Shown: positions 8,776 through 18,033 of the stretch, piece by piece
Numbering within the stretch: the first letter of the stretch is position 1
Layout of the letters: the number at the start of each line of letters is the position of its first letter
Assembly (NCBI GenBank): GCA_003168255.1
Contig: PMSU01000091.1
Location: 1-64,000, forward strand
Source of the DNA: Actinomycetota bacterium
Lineage (GTDB): Bacteria > Actinomycetota > Actinomycetes > Streptosporangiales > Streptosporangiaceae
Reading direction: 5' to 3'
DNA length: 64,000 bases
Notes under the pieces: generated by a model
Database searches by the model: none
The model's input: only the letters and a program-made list of their open reading frames with translations
Told to the model about the DNA's origin: nothing
Position numbers and translations under genes: made by a program

Positions 8776-9165
8776 CTAGAGTTCGTACTCCAGGGCGTAC
8801 GAGTGCCCGCCGTCTGGGCCGATGATGATCTGGCCCTCTCCTCGGATCCCGGCGAGTTCACCGGTTCCTGTCGTCTCGACAATCTTCCAGGTCAGCCAAG
8901 GGACGCCATTCGTGCCGCCCGCGTTGTGCTGGAGCACGAAGCTGCCCTCCCGGCCGTGCAGCATGCCCTCGAATCGCTCGATTCCCGCGTACGCCGCCGG
9001 GTGCCCGGAGTGCACGGTGATGATGTCGGTCTCGCTGGCGCCGGTCAGGTCCCCGTGGAAGGTCTTGGTGATGTGGGCGCGCGCGAGGCTTACCCCGTCG
9101 CGATCCTCATGCGGCGGCTCGGCGTCGAAACGGTCAAGGTCGAAGGTGCCTTCAGCTCTGCTCAC
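8776..9165 (-). CDS. DUF3224 domain protein
   Basis: 129 aa from the GTG at 9165, five bases after the stop of the phosphatase gene; longer frames into that gene are not protein-like. The order GTFDLDRFDAEPP, ARAHITKTFHGDLTG, then GIERFEGMLHGREGSF and GTGELAGIRGEGQI is that of DUF3224 proteins, small single-domain beta barrels. Biochemical function is unknown. It is the last gene of a minus-strand run behind a peptidase and a phosphatase. Confidence 0.8.
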   Translation of the reverse strand: MSRAEGTFDLDRFDAEPPHEDRDGVSLARAHITKTFHGDLTGASETDIITVHSGHPAAYAGIERFEGMLHGREGSFVLQHNAGGTNGVPWLTWKIVETTGTGELAGIRGEGQIIIGPDGGHSYALEYEL

Positions 9166-9170
9166 ACCGA

Positions 9171-10763
9171 CTACCGTGCCATACCAGCCCGCCCCGGCCC
9201 GGCCGCGGGTTGCGAACGGCGCAGCAGCGTCACGCTGTCGATGACCCTGGGGCTGGTGATGGAGGTGACGCGGGTCAGGGTCTGGGCCGGCGCCAGTGCC
9301 CGGACATGCATCCGTGTCTCGCCCCCCGGACCGGCCGGTGCTTCGACGTCGACGACGAGGCAGTGCCAGCACGCGTGCCGGAAAGCGGAGTAGCCGGTGG
9401 CACTGTCGGCCACGTCGGCGGGCTTGCCGCTTCCCCCGGCGGAACTGTCCCCGCCGCTCCACTCCCAGACTCTCGGCGGTTTGGGCGCTCCCGCGTCGCC
9501 GGCGCCTGTCGTCCCGTACCAGTCGCGGTACAGGCCCTGCCCGCCACCGCCGACGCAGATGTAGGTAGTCCCGCCGGTCTGCGGGTGCACGGTCCCGCCG
9601 GACGGCACGGTGGCGGTCGGCTTTCCCGCGCGCATCGGGTTCGTGCGCTCGTAGGCGTGCACGTGGCCGTTGATCACGAGGTCGACGTGGTGCTGGTCGA
9701 ACAGCGGCTGCCAGATCGAGCGGATGCCGCCGTCGGAGTTGTGCTTCTGGTTGGAGGAGAACATGCAGTTGCCAAAGATGGCCACGATGAAGTCGATGCC
9801 TGAGCCCGGCGCCCGGTAGGCGGCTAGCTTGCCGGCCAGCCAGGATGTCTGCGCGCCCTGGGTGTAGCCGTTGTTCTGCGGGGCCTGGGCCGACAGGTCG
9901 TTGCCGTCGAGGTGGATGAACGCCACGTTCGCGTAGCTGAAGGCGTACACGACGGGGGACCCGGATGCCGCGTCGTAGGGCTGCGGGAACCGGGTGATGA
10001 ACCCGGCATAGCCGTGGCTGGCGAGCGGCTCGATCTCATGGCAGCCGACCCCCACCTGCCAGGGGATCGACTGGGCCGCCGCCGGGCCGACGATGCCCAG
10101 GTAGGCGTCCCAGGCCGCGGGCTTGAATCTCTTGGTATGGGGAATCGGGCTTGGCACCGCAGTGGCGTAGCCGAGGTCGCCCGCCACCAGGCAGAAAGCC
10201 GGACCGTGGCTGGCTACCAGGGCGGCCATCGGCAAGGTGGTGTCCTGGTGAGTTCCCTGATCGCCGAACGCCGCGAACCGGAAGTCGCCGGCGCCCGCCG
10301 GCGCCGTGCGGAATGTCGTGTCGGGCCCCCAGGTGACACCATCGTTGCTGACCGAGTAGTGATATCTGGTGCCCGGGTCCAGCCCGGTCAGCAGGGTGTT
10401 GTTGTAGATCGTGTTCTCGGCGGGCTCGCCGTGCACTGCGGGCGGCACCGGCACCGGCCCTGAATTGGCGGCCGGCTGGGTGGCCCCGTAGCTGGCATCA
10501 AGGCCCCAGCGGACCTGCGGGTGCGGCGGTGCCTGCTGTGTTCCCGACGCCGTCCCGGTGGACCAGGACAGGTACATCTGCGTGCTGGGATGAGCGCCGT
10601 AGGCAATCCACTGCGGGGCAGCCGGCCCGGACGCCCAGGCGTCGGACTGGCGCCACGCCGTAGGCCCCGCCACCGCGGCGAGGCCTACGGCGGCAGTCCC
10701 CTTGAGAATGGCCCTGCGCTGGTAGCGCCGCGGCGGGTAGTCGCGCATGTGATCTGGAGACAT
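9171..10763 (-). CDS. Tat-exported purple acid phosphatase-like metallophosphoesterase
   Basis: About 530 aa from the ATG at 10763. A twin-arginine signal (RRYQRRAILKG, then TAAVGLAAVAG) is followed by an N-terminal fibronectin-like domain and a calcineurin-type phosphoesterase domain. Metal-ligand blocks are visible: FGDQGT, AGDLGYA, then GVGCHEIE and INGHVHAYERT. The third block is normally GNHE, whose Asn is a metal ligand; here it is GCHE, which is unusual. Family members hydrolyse phosphomonoesters outside the membrane. The start lies 47 bp after the end of the large peptidase gene and the stop 5 bp before the DUF3224 start, so the three are probably an operon. Confidence 0.85.
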   Translation of the reverse strand: MSPDHMRDYPPRRYQRRAILKGTAAVGLAAVAGPTAWRQSDAWASGPAAPQWIAYGAHPSTQMYLSWSTGTASGTQQAPPHPQVRWGLDASYGATQPAANSGPVPVPPAVHGEPAENTIYNNTLLTGLDPGTRYHYSVSNDGVTWGPDTTFRTAPAGAGDFRFAAFGDQGTHQDTTLPMAALVASHGPAFCLVAGDLGYATAVPSPIPHTKRFKPAAWDAYLGIVGPAAAQSIPWQVGVGCHEIEPLASHGYAGFITRFPQPYDAASGSPVVYAFSYANVAFIHLDGNDLSAQAPQNNGYTQGAQTSWLAGKLAAYRAPGSGIDFIVAIFGNCMFSSNQKHNSDGGIRSIWQPLFDQHHVDLVINGHVHAYERTNPMRAGKPTATVPSGGTVHPQTGGTTYICVGGGGQGLYRDWYGTTGAGDAGAPKPPRVWEWSGGDSSAGGSGKPADVADSATGYSAFRHACWHCLVVDVEAPAGPGGETRMHVRALAPAQTLTRVTSITSPRVIDSVTLLRRSQPAAGPGRAGMAR

Positions 10764-10809
10764 ATCCCCACCGAAGCGATCGTAAACAGGGCCGGTCGCC
10801 GCGCGGCTG

Positions 10810-13800
10810 TCAGTAGTTGAAGGGCTGGACCTCACCGCCGTCCAGGCCCGTCGTGTAGCCCGCCCCTGACGCCGGTTCCAGCTGGGTGAGCTGGCCGGCG
10901 ATCGAGGTGAACACGTTGTAGAAGTTGAACTGCTCGATCCGGCTCTGCACCTGGCCCTGCTCGCCCAGCACGATCTCGGCCGACAGCGCGTTGTCGTTGG
11001 GTATGGCGCCGAGGCCGGCGGTCTCGGTATTCGCGTCCGGCGGCGACACCTCCTGCACGACGAACTCCTGGCGGGTGGCGTCGGTGGCCGGGTGCTGGTA
11101 GACGAAACCGCCGGGCGATGCGAGGTTTCCGCTGTCGTTGGCGAGATCGTAAATCCCGACCCCGTTGTCCTCAGGGCTCACCGCCATGTCGGTCCCGGAG
11201 TCGACCGCCACCCCGTCCGGGATGCCGCTGCCCACGCCGGCGAAGGTGTGCCTGGCCCCGGTGGCGAGATTGACGGTGATGAAGGTCGGCGGCACCGACA
11301 GGTTGAAGAAGTCGACGGCGTCCAGTACGGCCGTCCCGGTAGTGGTGTCCTGCCCGATCCCGGTCATCACCGCATAGCCAAATCCCTTCAGGGCCGGCTG
11401 GATGGAGTAGACCGGGCCGAACGTGCCTGCCTGGACGTCGGAGCTGAATACCCCGACGTGATCGGCCCCGTGGGCGCCGAAGTTCCAGGTTCCGAAGGCA
11501 GCCGACGGTGTCGCCTGATTGTCGGCGGGCTGGATATAAGGGTTCTTGGTAGGCGGTTTCCACGGCCCCGCCACGGTGCCCAGCGGATGCAGGACGTCGT
11601 AGCTGGTCGTCGTTTCGGTGCTGTCGCTGATGAGTCCGGTGTCGCCAGCGAAAATGCCTGGCCCGCCGCCGTCCATGGTCGTGTAGCTGTCGCTGTCGTC
11701 TGAGGACAGCACCGTGCCGGTGATGGCCTGCGTCTGCTCGTTGAAGGTGTCGACCGAGCTCAGCGGGTCGCCGTTGGCGTCGGTCCCGTTAGAGGTGACG
11801 AACCCGGTCGGCTGGCTGGTGTCCACGCCGAAGCCCTCGACCGTGGCCCCGCCGTCGGTGGGCGTGACGCCGTCCATCGAAATGGAGCTCACATCGGAGG
11901 CCTCGCCGGCCGCCGTTCCTGCCGCCGTGACCGGCAGCACCCGCACTTGGCTGTACATGGTCGGAGTCAACCCAACCGCGGTGCTAGACAACGTGGTCTT
12001 CCCGGCGGTTCCCGACAGCGGCTGGAAGTAAGTGGAACCGCTGTCGAAGCCGTTGTGGTCGCGGATGGTGCCGTTGGGGTTGTTGAAGGTGGCGAAGGAG
12101 TTGAAGTCGCCCGGGCCAGCGGCGCTGACCTCCAGGTACGCCCCGGTGGCTGCGGGCACGTCGGTCACGTTCCAGCTGACGGTGAACTTCCCGCCGTAAG
12201 GAATGGACGCCAGATAGCCCGCCGGCGAACCCGGGGCCGACAGGACCGGCGCGCCTGGCCGTGCGTCGGTGGGCGCGTCCTGTACCCGGATGTAGGCGAA
12301 GTCGGTGAAGTCGAAGCTGGTCGGGGTGGCCTGGACGGCGATGCCGTAGAGGCCCCCGCCTTGCAGGTCGGCCACCGGCACGTTCACCGTGCCGGAGATC
12401 TTGGTCAGGGCGACGGTGTAGATCTGCCGGAAGAAGTGGTCGTCAAAGGGGTTCATGCGGCCCGGCGCCGAGACCACCAGCTGCGGCGACGTGAACCCGG
12501 TCTGGCCGGCCAGGTTGTACCGCACCGGGATGGTCGCCCCCGTCACCACCGGCGGAACCACCGGGGCGAGCAGCTCGCGGGCTCCGGAGATGGGCGAGAA
12601 GGACAGCGGGATGGTCGCCTTGGCGAGGACCTTGCCGCCGGCGCTGGCGGTGTAGGAGAGCGAGACCGCCTGCGACTGCTGGGTGGGCGGTGACACCCCG
12701 GCCGCGGCCAGGATCGTATCGGGCTGTAGCCGCGCCCACGGCCCGGTGGCTAGCTGGCGCTTGCCGCCGTTCTCGCGCACGGCGGACAGCCGGTAGGTCG
12801 CATCGGCCGGCAGGCCTACCCAGTCCGGCGAGATGGTCAGCCAGGCGTTCTGGTTCAGGCCGGCCAGCGAGATCGCACCGGGATCGGTAGCGGTGGAGAA
12901 CACCCCGTCGATGAGGCCGGGATCTGGCTGGCGCTGCTCGACGGCCACCCGCGCCACCCCCGGTGCGAGGCTGCCGCCTGCGGCACCGATCAGTCCGGTC
13001 ACCGCACTGCCGAGATCGAGCTGCGGCCCGACGGTCAGCGCGGTGTCCGCCTGGCCTGCGTTCGGTACCGGGGTTCCGGTCTTTTCCAGCTCGGTGCGCA
13101 GCGCCAGCGGGTTGGTCGCGATGGCCTTGTCACCGGCCAGCCGGGCTGCCTGCTGGACCACCGCGGCGGCCGCCCCGATCTCCTGCGATGAGCCCGACGT
13201 GCCGCCGATGTTGTCCACGGTAACGTCATCGGCTGCCCCGCCCTGGGCGTGCTCGAAGGCGGTCAGGTTGTCGGACGGGGCGGAGACGTTGACGCGGGAG
13301 CCAAAGCCCGAGGAGAAGCTGCCGTAACCGTCGTAGCGGGTCTCGGGGAAGGCGTGCTGGGCGGCGAGCGAGGCGTTGGCGGGGTCCTGCGGCGGCGCGG
13401 CGAAGATGTCATCCAGGGTGGTGCCGCCGGCGTCGATCGATCCCGAGTCGAAGTCACGCGAGGGCGCGGTGGACAGCTGGACGCTGTTTATATTGCTGGG
13501 CGTGCTGCCGGTCTGCGCCACGTTGGTGGGCGCCGAGCCGCCGGTCGGGCTCACCGCGGCATTGGTCGAGGTCCGCAGGCCGTCGTTGGCGGAGACGGAG
13601 ACGTTGATGTGGTACTGCCGGACGATCGAGGTGATCAGTGCCTCGGTGAGCGGGTCGTCCTCGAGATAACGGGACGGGAACCCTTCGGAGTCAAGGCCGA
13701 AGGCCAGGCTGGCCGTGATCACGTCCGGCCGCGGTGTCTGCTGCGCCGCGGCGAGGAACGACTCATCGACGCTGGTGGTCGCGGCTGTCGTGTCCGAGGT

Positions 13801-15105
13801 GACCACCAGCCGGAAGTGCGCCCCCGGCGCGATCCCGAGCAGGTCGGTGAGCCCGGAGCCGACCTCACCGGCCCGCTGGAGGCTGTGCGGCAGCGGGGCC
13901 ATCATCGCGAAGTCGAGGCCGATCTCCTCGTCGAAGGGGTCAACCCCGCACACCTCGCCGGTCGGGTCGAGGGTGGCCTCATTGGAGGAGACCCAGGTGG
14001 GGATCAGCGGCATCGAGGGCCAGTCGAGGTAGCGCTGGCCATTCTTGATGATCGTGGTGGGCCCGAAGGCGGACACGTAGCCGTAGCAGTTGTCGCTGGA
14101 CGGGATGCCGGCCGAGTCGAGGTCGCCGAGCGAGACGTCGGTGATGGTCTCGCCGGTACCCGGCAGCTCGTGGTACTTCTTCTCCAGCGACTCATACGCC
14201 GGAGTCCAGTCGATGCCGGGCTTGTTGAGCAGGGACTGAGCGCTCGTCTGGAGCGCGAAGTTGCCGGGGAGAGGCGGCAGCGAGGAGTTGCTGTCGCGGG
14301 TGGTCGGCCGGGCCGCCAGCTTGCGCGCGAGCGAGTCCGCCGCCCGCCGGGTCGCGGCGGGAACGGGGATCGGGCTGGTGGCCGTGCTGGAGACGGTCCA
14401 GTCCGGGGCAGCATAGGCGACCGCGCCCGAGGCACTCAGCGCCGACAGGGCAGCCGGCATCGTGGCGCTGGTCACGTGCACGACGTAAGCCTTGGCGAGA
14501 TCGAGGCTGCCTGGCTGGGGCTTGAGCGCTCGCACGGCCGAGCGGGGGAACACGGCGGACATGCTGTCGGTGCCGAGGCCGGCCAGGACCCGGTTGAAGG
14601 CGGAATCGTTGGTGTAGGCGGGGACGGGCCCAGCGGGCAGCGCTCCCGGCCTGGCAGTGTCCCGGCGGAGCCGTTGCAGCGTTGCCGCCGGGACGAGCCG
14701 CGACGACTCGGTGGCGCTGACCGAGGCGGACAGGACCACCTCGAGTTCGCCGGCCACATAGGGCTGGGCCTGCGCCTTGACCAGATCGAACGACAGCTGC
14801 GCCTTGCCCGGCAGCGCCGCTGCCGTCCCGGCCGCCCCGCCGCCGGTCGGCGGGATGGTCCGGTACTCGACCTGCGAGTGGGCGGCGTTCCAGATCTCCG
14901 CCAGGCCGCTGGAGTAGACGGTCGCGGTGTCGCCATTGACCAGCGCGAGGTTCCGGTAGACGACGCTGAGCCTGGCGGCGCCGTGCGCAGCCGTCGTGGC
15001 GACTGCGCCCGTACGAGCCGCTGCCGCCCCGGCCTGGCCAGCGAAGGCGGTGAGCCCGAGGGCGGTGGCAGACACCAGGGCAAGAGCGCGCGGCCTGAGC
15101 CTCAT
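10810..15105 (-). CDS. Giant secreted sedolisin/subtilase-like peptidase
   Basis: 1431 aa from the ATG at 15105 (GGAGG 7 bp upstream; a GTG 6 bp earlier is less well placed). Signal peptide RLRPRALALVSATALG to QAGAAAA. A prodomain-like region (about 40-270) leads into a subtilase-fold domain (about 285-660). The visible residues fit family S53 (Ser-Glu-Asp) better than S8: EIGLD gives Glu394 and Asp398, SVSANDG gives Asp508, and GGTSGSSQE gives Ser637. No subtilase HGT histidine box is seen. The remaining 770 residues are beta-rich, with Ig-like segments, and probably bind substrate or the cell wall. S53 enzymes usually work at acid pH. It is first in a run with an exported phosphatase. Confidence 0.7.
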   Translation of the reverse strand: MRLRPRALALVSATALGLTAFAGQAGAAAARTGAVATTAAHGAARLSVVYRNLALVNGDTATVYSSGLAEIWNAAHSQVEYRTIPPTGGGAAGTAAALPGKAQLSFDLVKAQAQPYVAGELEVVLSASVSATESSRLVPAATLQRLRRDTARPGALPAGPVPAYTNDSAFNRVLAGLGTDSMSAVFPRSAVRALKPQPGSLDLAKAYVVHVTSATMPAALSALSASGAVAYAAPDWTVSSTATSPIPVPAATRRAADSLARKLAARPTTRDSNSSLPPLPGNFALQTSAQSLLNKPGIDWTPAYESLEKKYHELPGTGETITDVSLGDLDSAGIPSSDNCYGYVSAFGPTTIIKNGQRYLDWPSMPLIPTWVSSNEATLDPTGEVCGVDPFDEEIGLDFAMMAPLPHSLQRAGEVGSGLTDLLGIAPGAHFRLVVTSDTTAATTSVDESFLAAAQQTPRPDVITASLAFGLDSEGFPSRYLEDDPLTEALITSIVRQYHINVSVSANDGLRTSTNAAVSPTGGSAPTNVAQTGSTPSNINSVQLSTAPSRDFDSGSIDAGGTTLDDIFAAPPQDPANASLAAQHAFPETRYDGYGSFSSGFGSRVNVSAPSDNLTAFEHAQGGAADDVTVDNIGGTSGSSQEIGAAAAVVQQAARLAGDKAIATNPLALRTELEKTGTPVPNAGQADTALTVGPQLDLGSAVTGLIGAAGGSLAPGVARVAVEQRQPDPGLIDGVFSTATDPGAISLAGLNQNAWLTISPDWVGLPADATYRLSAVRENGGKRQLATGPWARLQPDTILAAAGVSPPTQQSQAVSLSYTASAGGKVLAKATIPLSFSPISGARELLAPVVPPVVTGATIPVRYNLAGQTGFTSPQLVVSAPGRMNPFDDHFFRQIYTVALTKISGTVNVPVADLQGGGLYGIAVQATPTSFDFTDFAYIRVQDAPTDARPGAPVLSAPGSPAGYLASIPYGGKFTVSWNVTDVPAATGAYLEVSAAGPGDFNSFATFNNPNGTIRDHNGFDSGSTYFQPLSGTAGKTTLSSTAVGLTPTMYSQVRVLPVTAAGTAAGEASDVSSISMDGVTPTDGGATVEGFGVDTSQPTGFVTSNGTDANGDPLSSVDTFNEQTQAITGTVLSSDDSDSYTTMDGGGPGIFAGDTGLISDSTETTTSYDVLHPLGTVAGPWKPPTKNPYIQPADNQATPSAAFGTWNFGAHGADHVGVFSSDVQAGTFGPVYSIQPALKGFGYAVMTGIGQDTTTGTAVLDAVDFFNLSVPPTFITVNLATGARHTFAGVGSGIPDGVAVDSGTDMAVSPEDNGVGIYDLANDSGNLASPGGFVYQHPATDATRQEFVVQEVSPPDANTETAGLGAIPNDNALSAEIVLGEQGQVQSRIEQFNFYNVFTSIAGQLTQLEPASGAGYTTGLDGGEVQPFNY

Positions 15106-15393
15106 GGACACTCCTCCACGTCACGGACGCGCGCAGCGCGCTGCCCGATGCTGTCTCGACGCGGAATCCACGGGCCGCCGGGCGGTTGCGGGGATCCACG
15201 CCAGCGATCTTCGGTGACCGCTCCCACGATGGGGCGCGCACCCCGGCGGTGTCAATCGTCTCGCTTGTCCTGATTCCGACATCGACCAGGTTCAGTCAGC
15301 GCAGGCAAGATCCCCGCATGACGCCCCGCCACCCGCCACCCGCCCCCCGCGCCCGCCCGCCCCACGGCTCCCGGACGAGGCTCCCCCGTTAGT
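15106..15393. other. Intergenic region upstream of the peptidase gene
   Basis: About 290 bp, with the region continuing to 15477. It holds the presumed minus-strand promoter and leader of the peptidase gene. No convincing gene is visible; short frames here are compositional. Confidence 0.5.
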
Positions 15394-15433
15394 GGGAAGG
15401 ATCGTGGTCGTCACAGCGGCCAGGATCCTTCCC
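15394..15433 (-). terminator. Probable terminator hairpin
   Basis: A perfect 10-bp inverted repeat (GGGAAGGATC at 15394-15403, GATCCTTCCC at 15424-15433) with a 20-base loop, 45-85 bp downstream of the stop of the lipoprotein gene on the minus strand. No U tract is present, as is common in actinomycetes. Confidence 0.6.
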
Positions 15434-15477
15434 CATAACGCGCGGGCGAGGTCCCGGCGTGAGGCGCCAGCGGTGCT

Positions 15478-16035
15478 TCAGGTGATGGTGATCTTCAGGC
15501 TGGCCTTAGTGATCCATTGCGGGCATGCGGCCCCCGGCGCGCAGCGCGGCCGCACCGTGGCGGACAGTGCTGCCGGGCCGGCCTGCTCGGCGGTGTAGAG
15601 GTAGCCGCCGCCTCCCAAGCACCGCAGGGATAGCCGCCCGCCGGGGATCTGGACCGTCTTTCCCTGGGTGCAACTGCCGGGCGCATCGAGGCCGCTGACC
15701 TGGACACTCTTGGCCACACTTACCAGGAACTGCTGGCCGACGCCCACCTGTAGCACGGCCGGGGAAAAGGTGGTCGCCAGCCGTACCAGGATGATGTCGG
15801 GTGGCGCGGCCGTCGATGGTGGGGACGGTACGGACCCCCCGGGAGAGGACGGATCCGGTGACGACGCCGCGGGCGGCGATCCCGCCAGGCTCGCCGAGGT
15901 GCTCCTGTCCGATGCGGACCTGTGCGCCGAGGCTGCGCTGCTGAGCGAAGAGCCGCCACAGGCCGATAGCGTTCCGGCGAGCGTGACCAGGAGACCGGCC
16001 GCGGCTGCGATGACGGGGATACGGCTTGGCTGCAA
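15478..16035 (-). CDS. Lipoprotein of unknown function (TTG start)
   Basis: 185 aa from a TTG at 16035, chosen for a well-spaced AGGAG (8 bp) and because it puts the n-region directly before the signal peptide: QPSRIPVIAAAAGLLVTLAG with lipobox LSAC. A Ser/Pro-rich linker of about 50 residues follows, then a compact domain of about 110 residues with four cysteines (APGSCTQ, SLRCLGG, RPRCAPGAACPQ) that could form two disulphides. The domain opens with a strand-rich segment (DIILVRLATTFSPAVLQVGVGQ) reminiscent of cupredoxin-like folds, but copper ligands are not evident. Monocistronic and divergent from the BrxC/D-like cassette. Confidence 0.7.
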   Translation of the reverse strand: MQPSRIPVIAAAAGLLVTLAGTLSACGGSSLSSAASAHRSASDRSTSASLAGSPPAASSPDPSSPGGSVPSPPSTAAPPDIILVRLATTFSPAVLQVGVGQQFLVSVAKSVQVSGLDAPGSCTQGKTVQIPGGRLSLRCLGGGGYLYTAEQAGPAALSATVRPRCAPGAACPQWITKASLKITIT

Positions 16036-16228
16036 CGCCCTCGCTCCTGTCTGCCGGACAACACCTGAGCATTTGGACGCGTCACCGCGGCGTCCGGTTC
16101 CCCCGGTCGTCCATGCCTGCGATTGTGCCGCAGCGGGCTGTCGGCGCCGTGGGTCCGGCAAGCGCATCCCCGGAGTTGATGGTTTGCGTTAGCCTGCTCA
16201 CCGGGATGGCGTCTCGAGGAGTGTGGCG

Positions 16229-17017
16229 GTGGAGTCCATGACGAGGTTCGAATCTGTGCTCGGCACGACGCAAGACAGTGCCGAGGACGCGCTTAAGTCG
16301 GCTGGCGGGCTGACCAGAGAGCTCCGCAAGGCGAAGGCGGCAGCGGCCAGCGGCCAGGTGCGCGAGCTACGGCGCGCCCTGGACGCCGCCACCGCGGTCG
16401 CGGCCGAGCTGTCGGCCGCGGTGACGGAGATCCGGAACGGATACGACATCGACGAGAGCGCCTACCTGGCCTCCGGCGACTATGCGAAGGAACTTCTGGC
16501 TGCTGCGTCGGACCGCGGGGTGGCGATGTTCGAGGAGGACGAACGGCTGCTCTGCTACCCGTCGATCGTGCGCGTCGTCCCGGGTGACTCCGTGATCGAG
16601 ATCGACCGGCGGCGGGAGCGAAGGCTACGGCCGTCCGTGCTGGTCGGGCTGCTGGCAGCGGCCCAGCAGCGGCCGCCCAAGTTCCGCGCTGAGCAGTTCC
16701 TTGAGAGCCTGGCCGAGGGATATGACCTGGTGGTCGCCCGCGCTGCCAAGAAGCCAGATGCTGTCGCCCGCCTGGTGGATATCTGGGCAGTGCTGACGCT
16801 GCTCCCGGGCCAGGCGAAGGAGTACACCCGCCCCGAGTTCGCCCGCGACCTGTACCTGCTCGACCAGAGCGGAGTCAGGCAGGCCAAGGACGGGCGGACG
16901 CTGCGCTGGCACGCGAGCAGCGGCACCCGGACGGCAGGGGTGCTGACGACCGTCGCCCGGTCCGGGCAGCAGCAGCTCTACTGGGGTGTGTCGTTCACCG
17001 CTCGGGTGCCACAGTGA
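16229..17017 (+). CDS. Coiled-coil partner protein of BrxC/D-like cassette
   Basis: 262 aa from the GTG at 16229, which has AGGAG 7 bp upstream; the GTG at 16223 and ATG at 16238 are worse placed. Not recognised as a named family. An N-terminal helical stretch with heptad-like A/L/E/R pattern (about 15-65) is followed by a mixed domain (about 75-260) containing YPSIVRVVPGDSVIEIDRRRERRLRPS and a C-terminal strand ending QQQLYWGVSFTARV. No nuclease, methylase or protease motif. The stop overlaps the start of the next gene by 4 bp (GTGA), so it is coupled to the two ATPase-like genes. Confidence 0.75.
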   Translation: MESMTRFESVLGTTQDSAEDALKSAGGLTRELRKAKAAAASGQVRELRRALDAATAVAAELSAAVTEIRNGYDIDESAYLASGDYAKELLAAASDRGVAMFEEDERLLCYPSIVRVVPGDSVIEIDRRRERRLRPSVLVGLLAAAQQRPPKFRAEQFLESLAEGYDLVVARAAKKPDAVARLVDIWAVLTLLPGQAKEYTRPEFARDLYLLDQSGVRQAKDGRTLRWHASSGTRTAGVLTTVARSGQQQLYWGVSFTARVPQ

Positions 17018-18033
17018 ACTCGCCGGGGCACGCTGTTCCGCCGAGCGGCGTACTGGGCGGCGGAGCCTTGAAGGCAGACGACTACGCGTCGTTCCTTGCC
17101 CGCGAGTACCTGGCGGAGTACCTTCCGGCCGGCGGGGCCGCGGTCAAGGTCGCCGTCGTGGGAGACGATGGCGCGGCAGACCGCCTGGAGTCTGCGCTTG
17201 CCACCGTCACGGCCGAGCACAACGGCCTGTTCGCGCACGTCAGCGCGGAGTCGACCCGGATGCACATGGTTGACCAGATCTTCTTTGCGATCTCCCGCGT
17301 GATCGACTGGGAAGCGCTGGCGGCGGCCAGCGTGCGGGCCGCCTATGCCGACGCGGCGTTTCCCGTTCCAGCCGGGGCCGGGCTGACCGTGGCAGAGACG
17401 GCCCAGCACCACGACGTGGACGCCCGCGAGCTCTACCGCAGCGTCCGTAGGCTGCTGGAGCGAAGCCTGCTGGACAATCCGCTGATCGCAACGGAGATGG
17501 GCCGCGCCATCCTGCGTCTCGCGCAGACCAGGCTCGGTGCCGGGGACGTCGACGCGGCCGAGCATGCGGCGGTGCTCAGCTGGCTGCACGGAGAGCTGCG
17601 GTCGATCTCCACGCTGCGGTCCGCGCTCATCTACACCCGGATTGGCAGGCACAACGCGCGGGCGATGCTGACCTCGGCTGCCGCGCTGCTGCTGGCCGCC
17701 GGTCATCGCGGGCTTGTCGTGTGCTTCGACTGGGGCAGGCTCGCCGAGGCCCGGCGGCCCCCGGTGGAGGCCAGATCGGGCTTCTACTACTCCAAGGCCG
17801 CGGTGCTGGATGCCTATGAGATGCTCCGCCAGTTCATCGATGCCACGGACGAGTTGCGGGGCGTCCTGGTGGTTGCCGTCGTGCCACCGGAGCTGATGAC
17901 CGATGAGGCGCGGGGTCTGCCCGCCTATACGGCGCTCCAGCTCCGGGTGGCGGACGAGGTTCGCGACAGGCGCCGGGCAAACCCGTTCGCGGCACTGGTC
18001 AGGCTCGAGGTCCGGCTGGAGGCGGTCGCATGA
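17014..18033 (+). CDS. BrxC/BrxD-like protein with degenerate P-loop
   Basis: 339 aa, starting GTG inside the previous gene's stop. It aligns by eye with BREX ATP-binding (DUF2791) proteins: REYLAEYLPAGGAAVKVAVVG (about 30-50) sits where the family has its Walker A strand, but the loop reads GDDGAADR instead of GxxGxGKT. The Walker B strand GLVVCFDWGRL (233-243) has Trp in place of the catalytic Glu. The family-like C-terminal part FYYSKAAVLDAYEML with LRGVLVVAVVPPELM is preserved. It is therefore probably a non-hydrolysing subunit that pairs with the active ATPase encoded next, which it overlaps by 4 bp (ATGA). The assignment is by motif and context, without a database search. Confidence 0.65.
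   Translation: MNSPGHAVPPSGVLGGGALKADDYASFLAREYLAEYLPAGGAAVKVAVVGDDGAADRLESALATVTAEHNGLFAHVSAESTRMHMVDQIFFAISRVIDWEALAAASVRAAYADAAFPVPAGAGLTVAETAQHHDVDARELYRSVRRLLERSLLDNPLIATEMGRAILRLAQTRLGAGDVDAAEHAAVLSWLHGELRSISTLRSALIYTRIGRHNARAMLTSAAALLLAAGHRGLVVCFDWGRLAEARRPPVEARSGFYYSKAAVLDAYEMLRQFIDATDELRGVLVVAVVPPELMTDEARGLPAYTALQLRVADEVRDRRRANPFAALVRLEVRLEAVA

Noticed and set aside
10810..15105. Classical subtilisin (S8)
   Set aside because: No HGTxV-type histidine box was found; the Glu-x3-Asp and ANDG blocks fit S53 better, though the call stays tentative.
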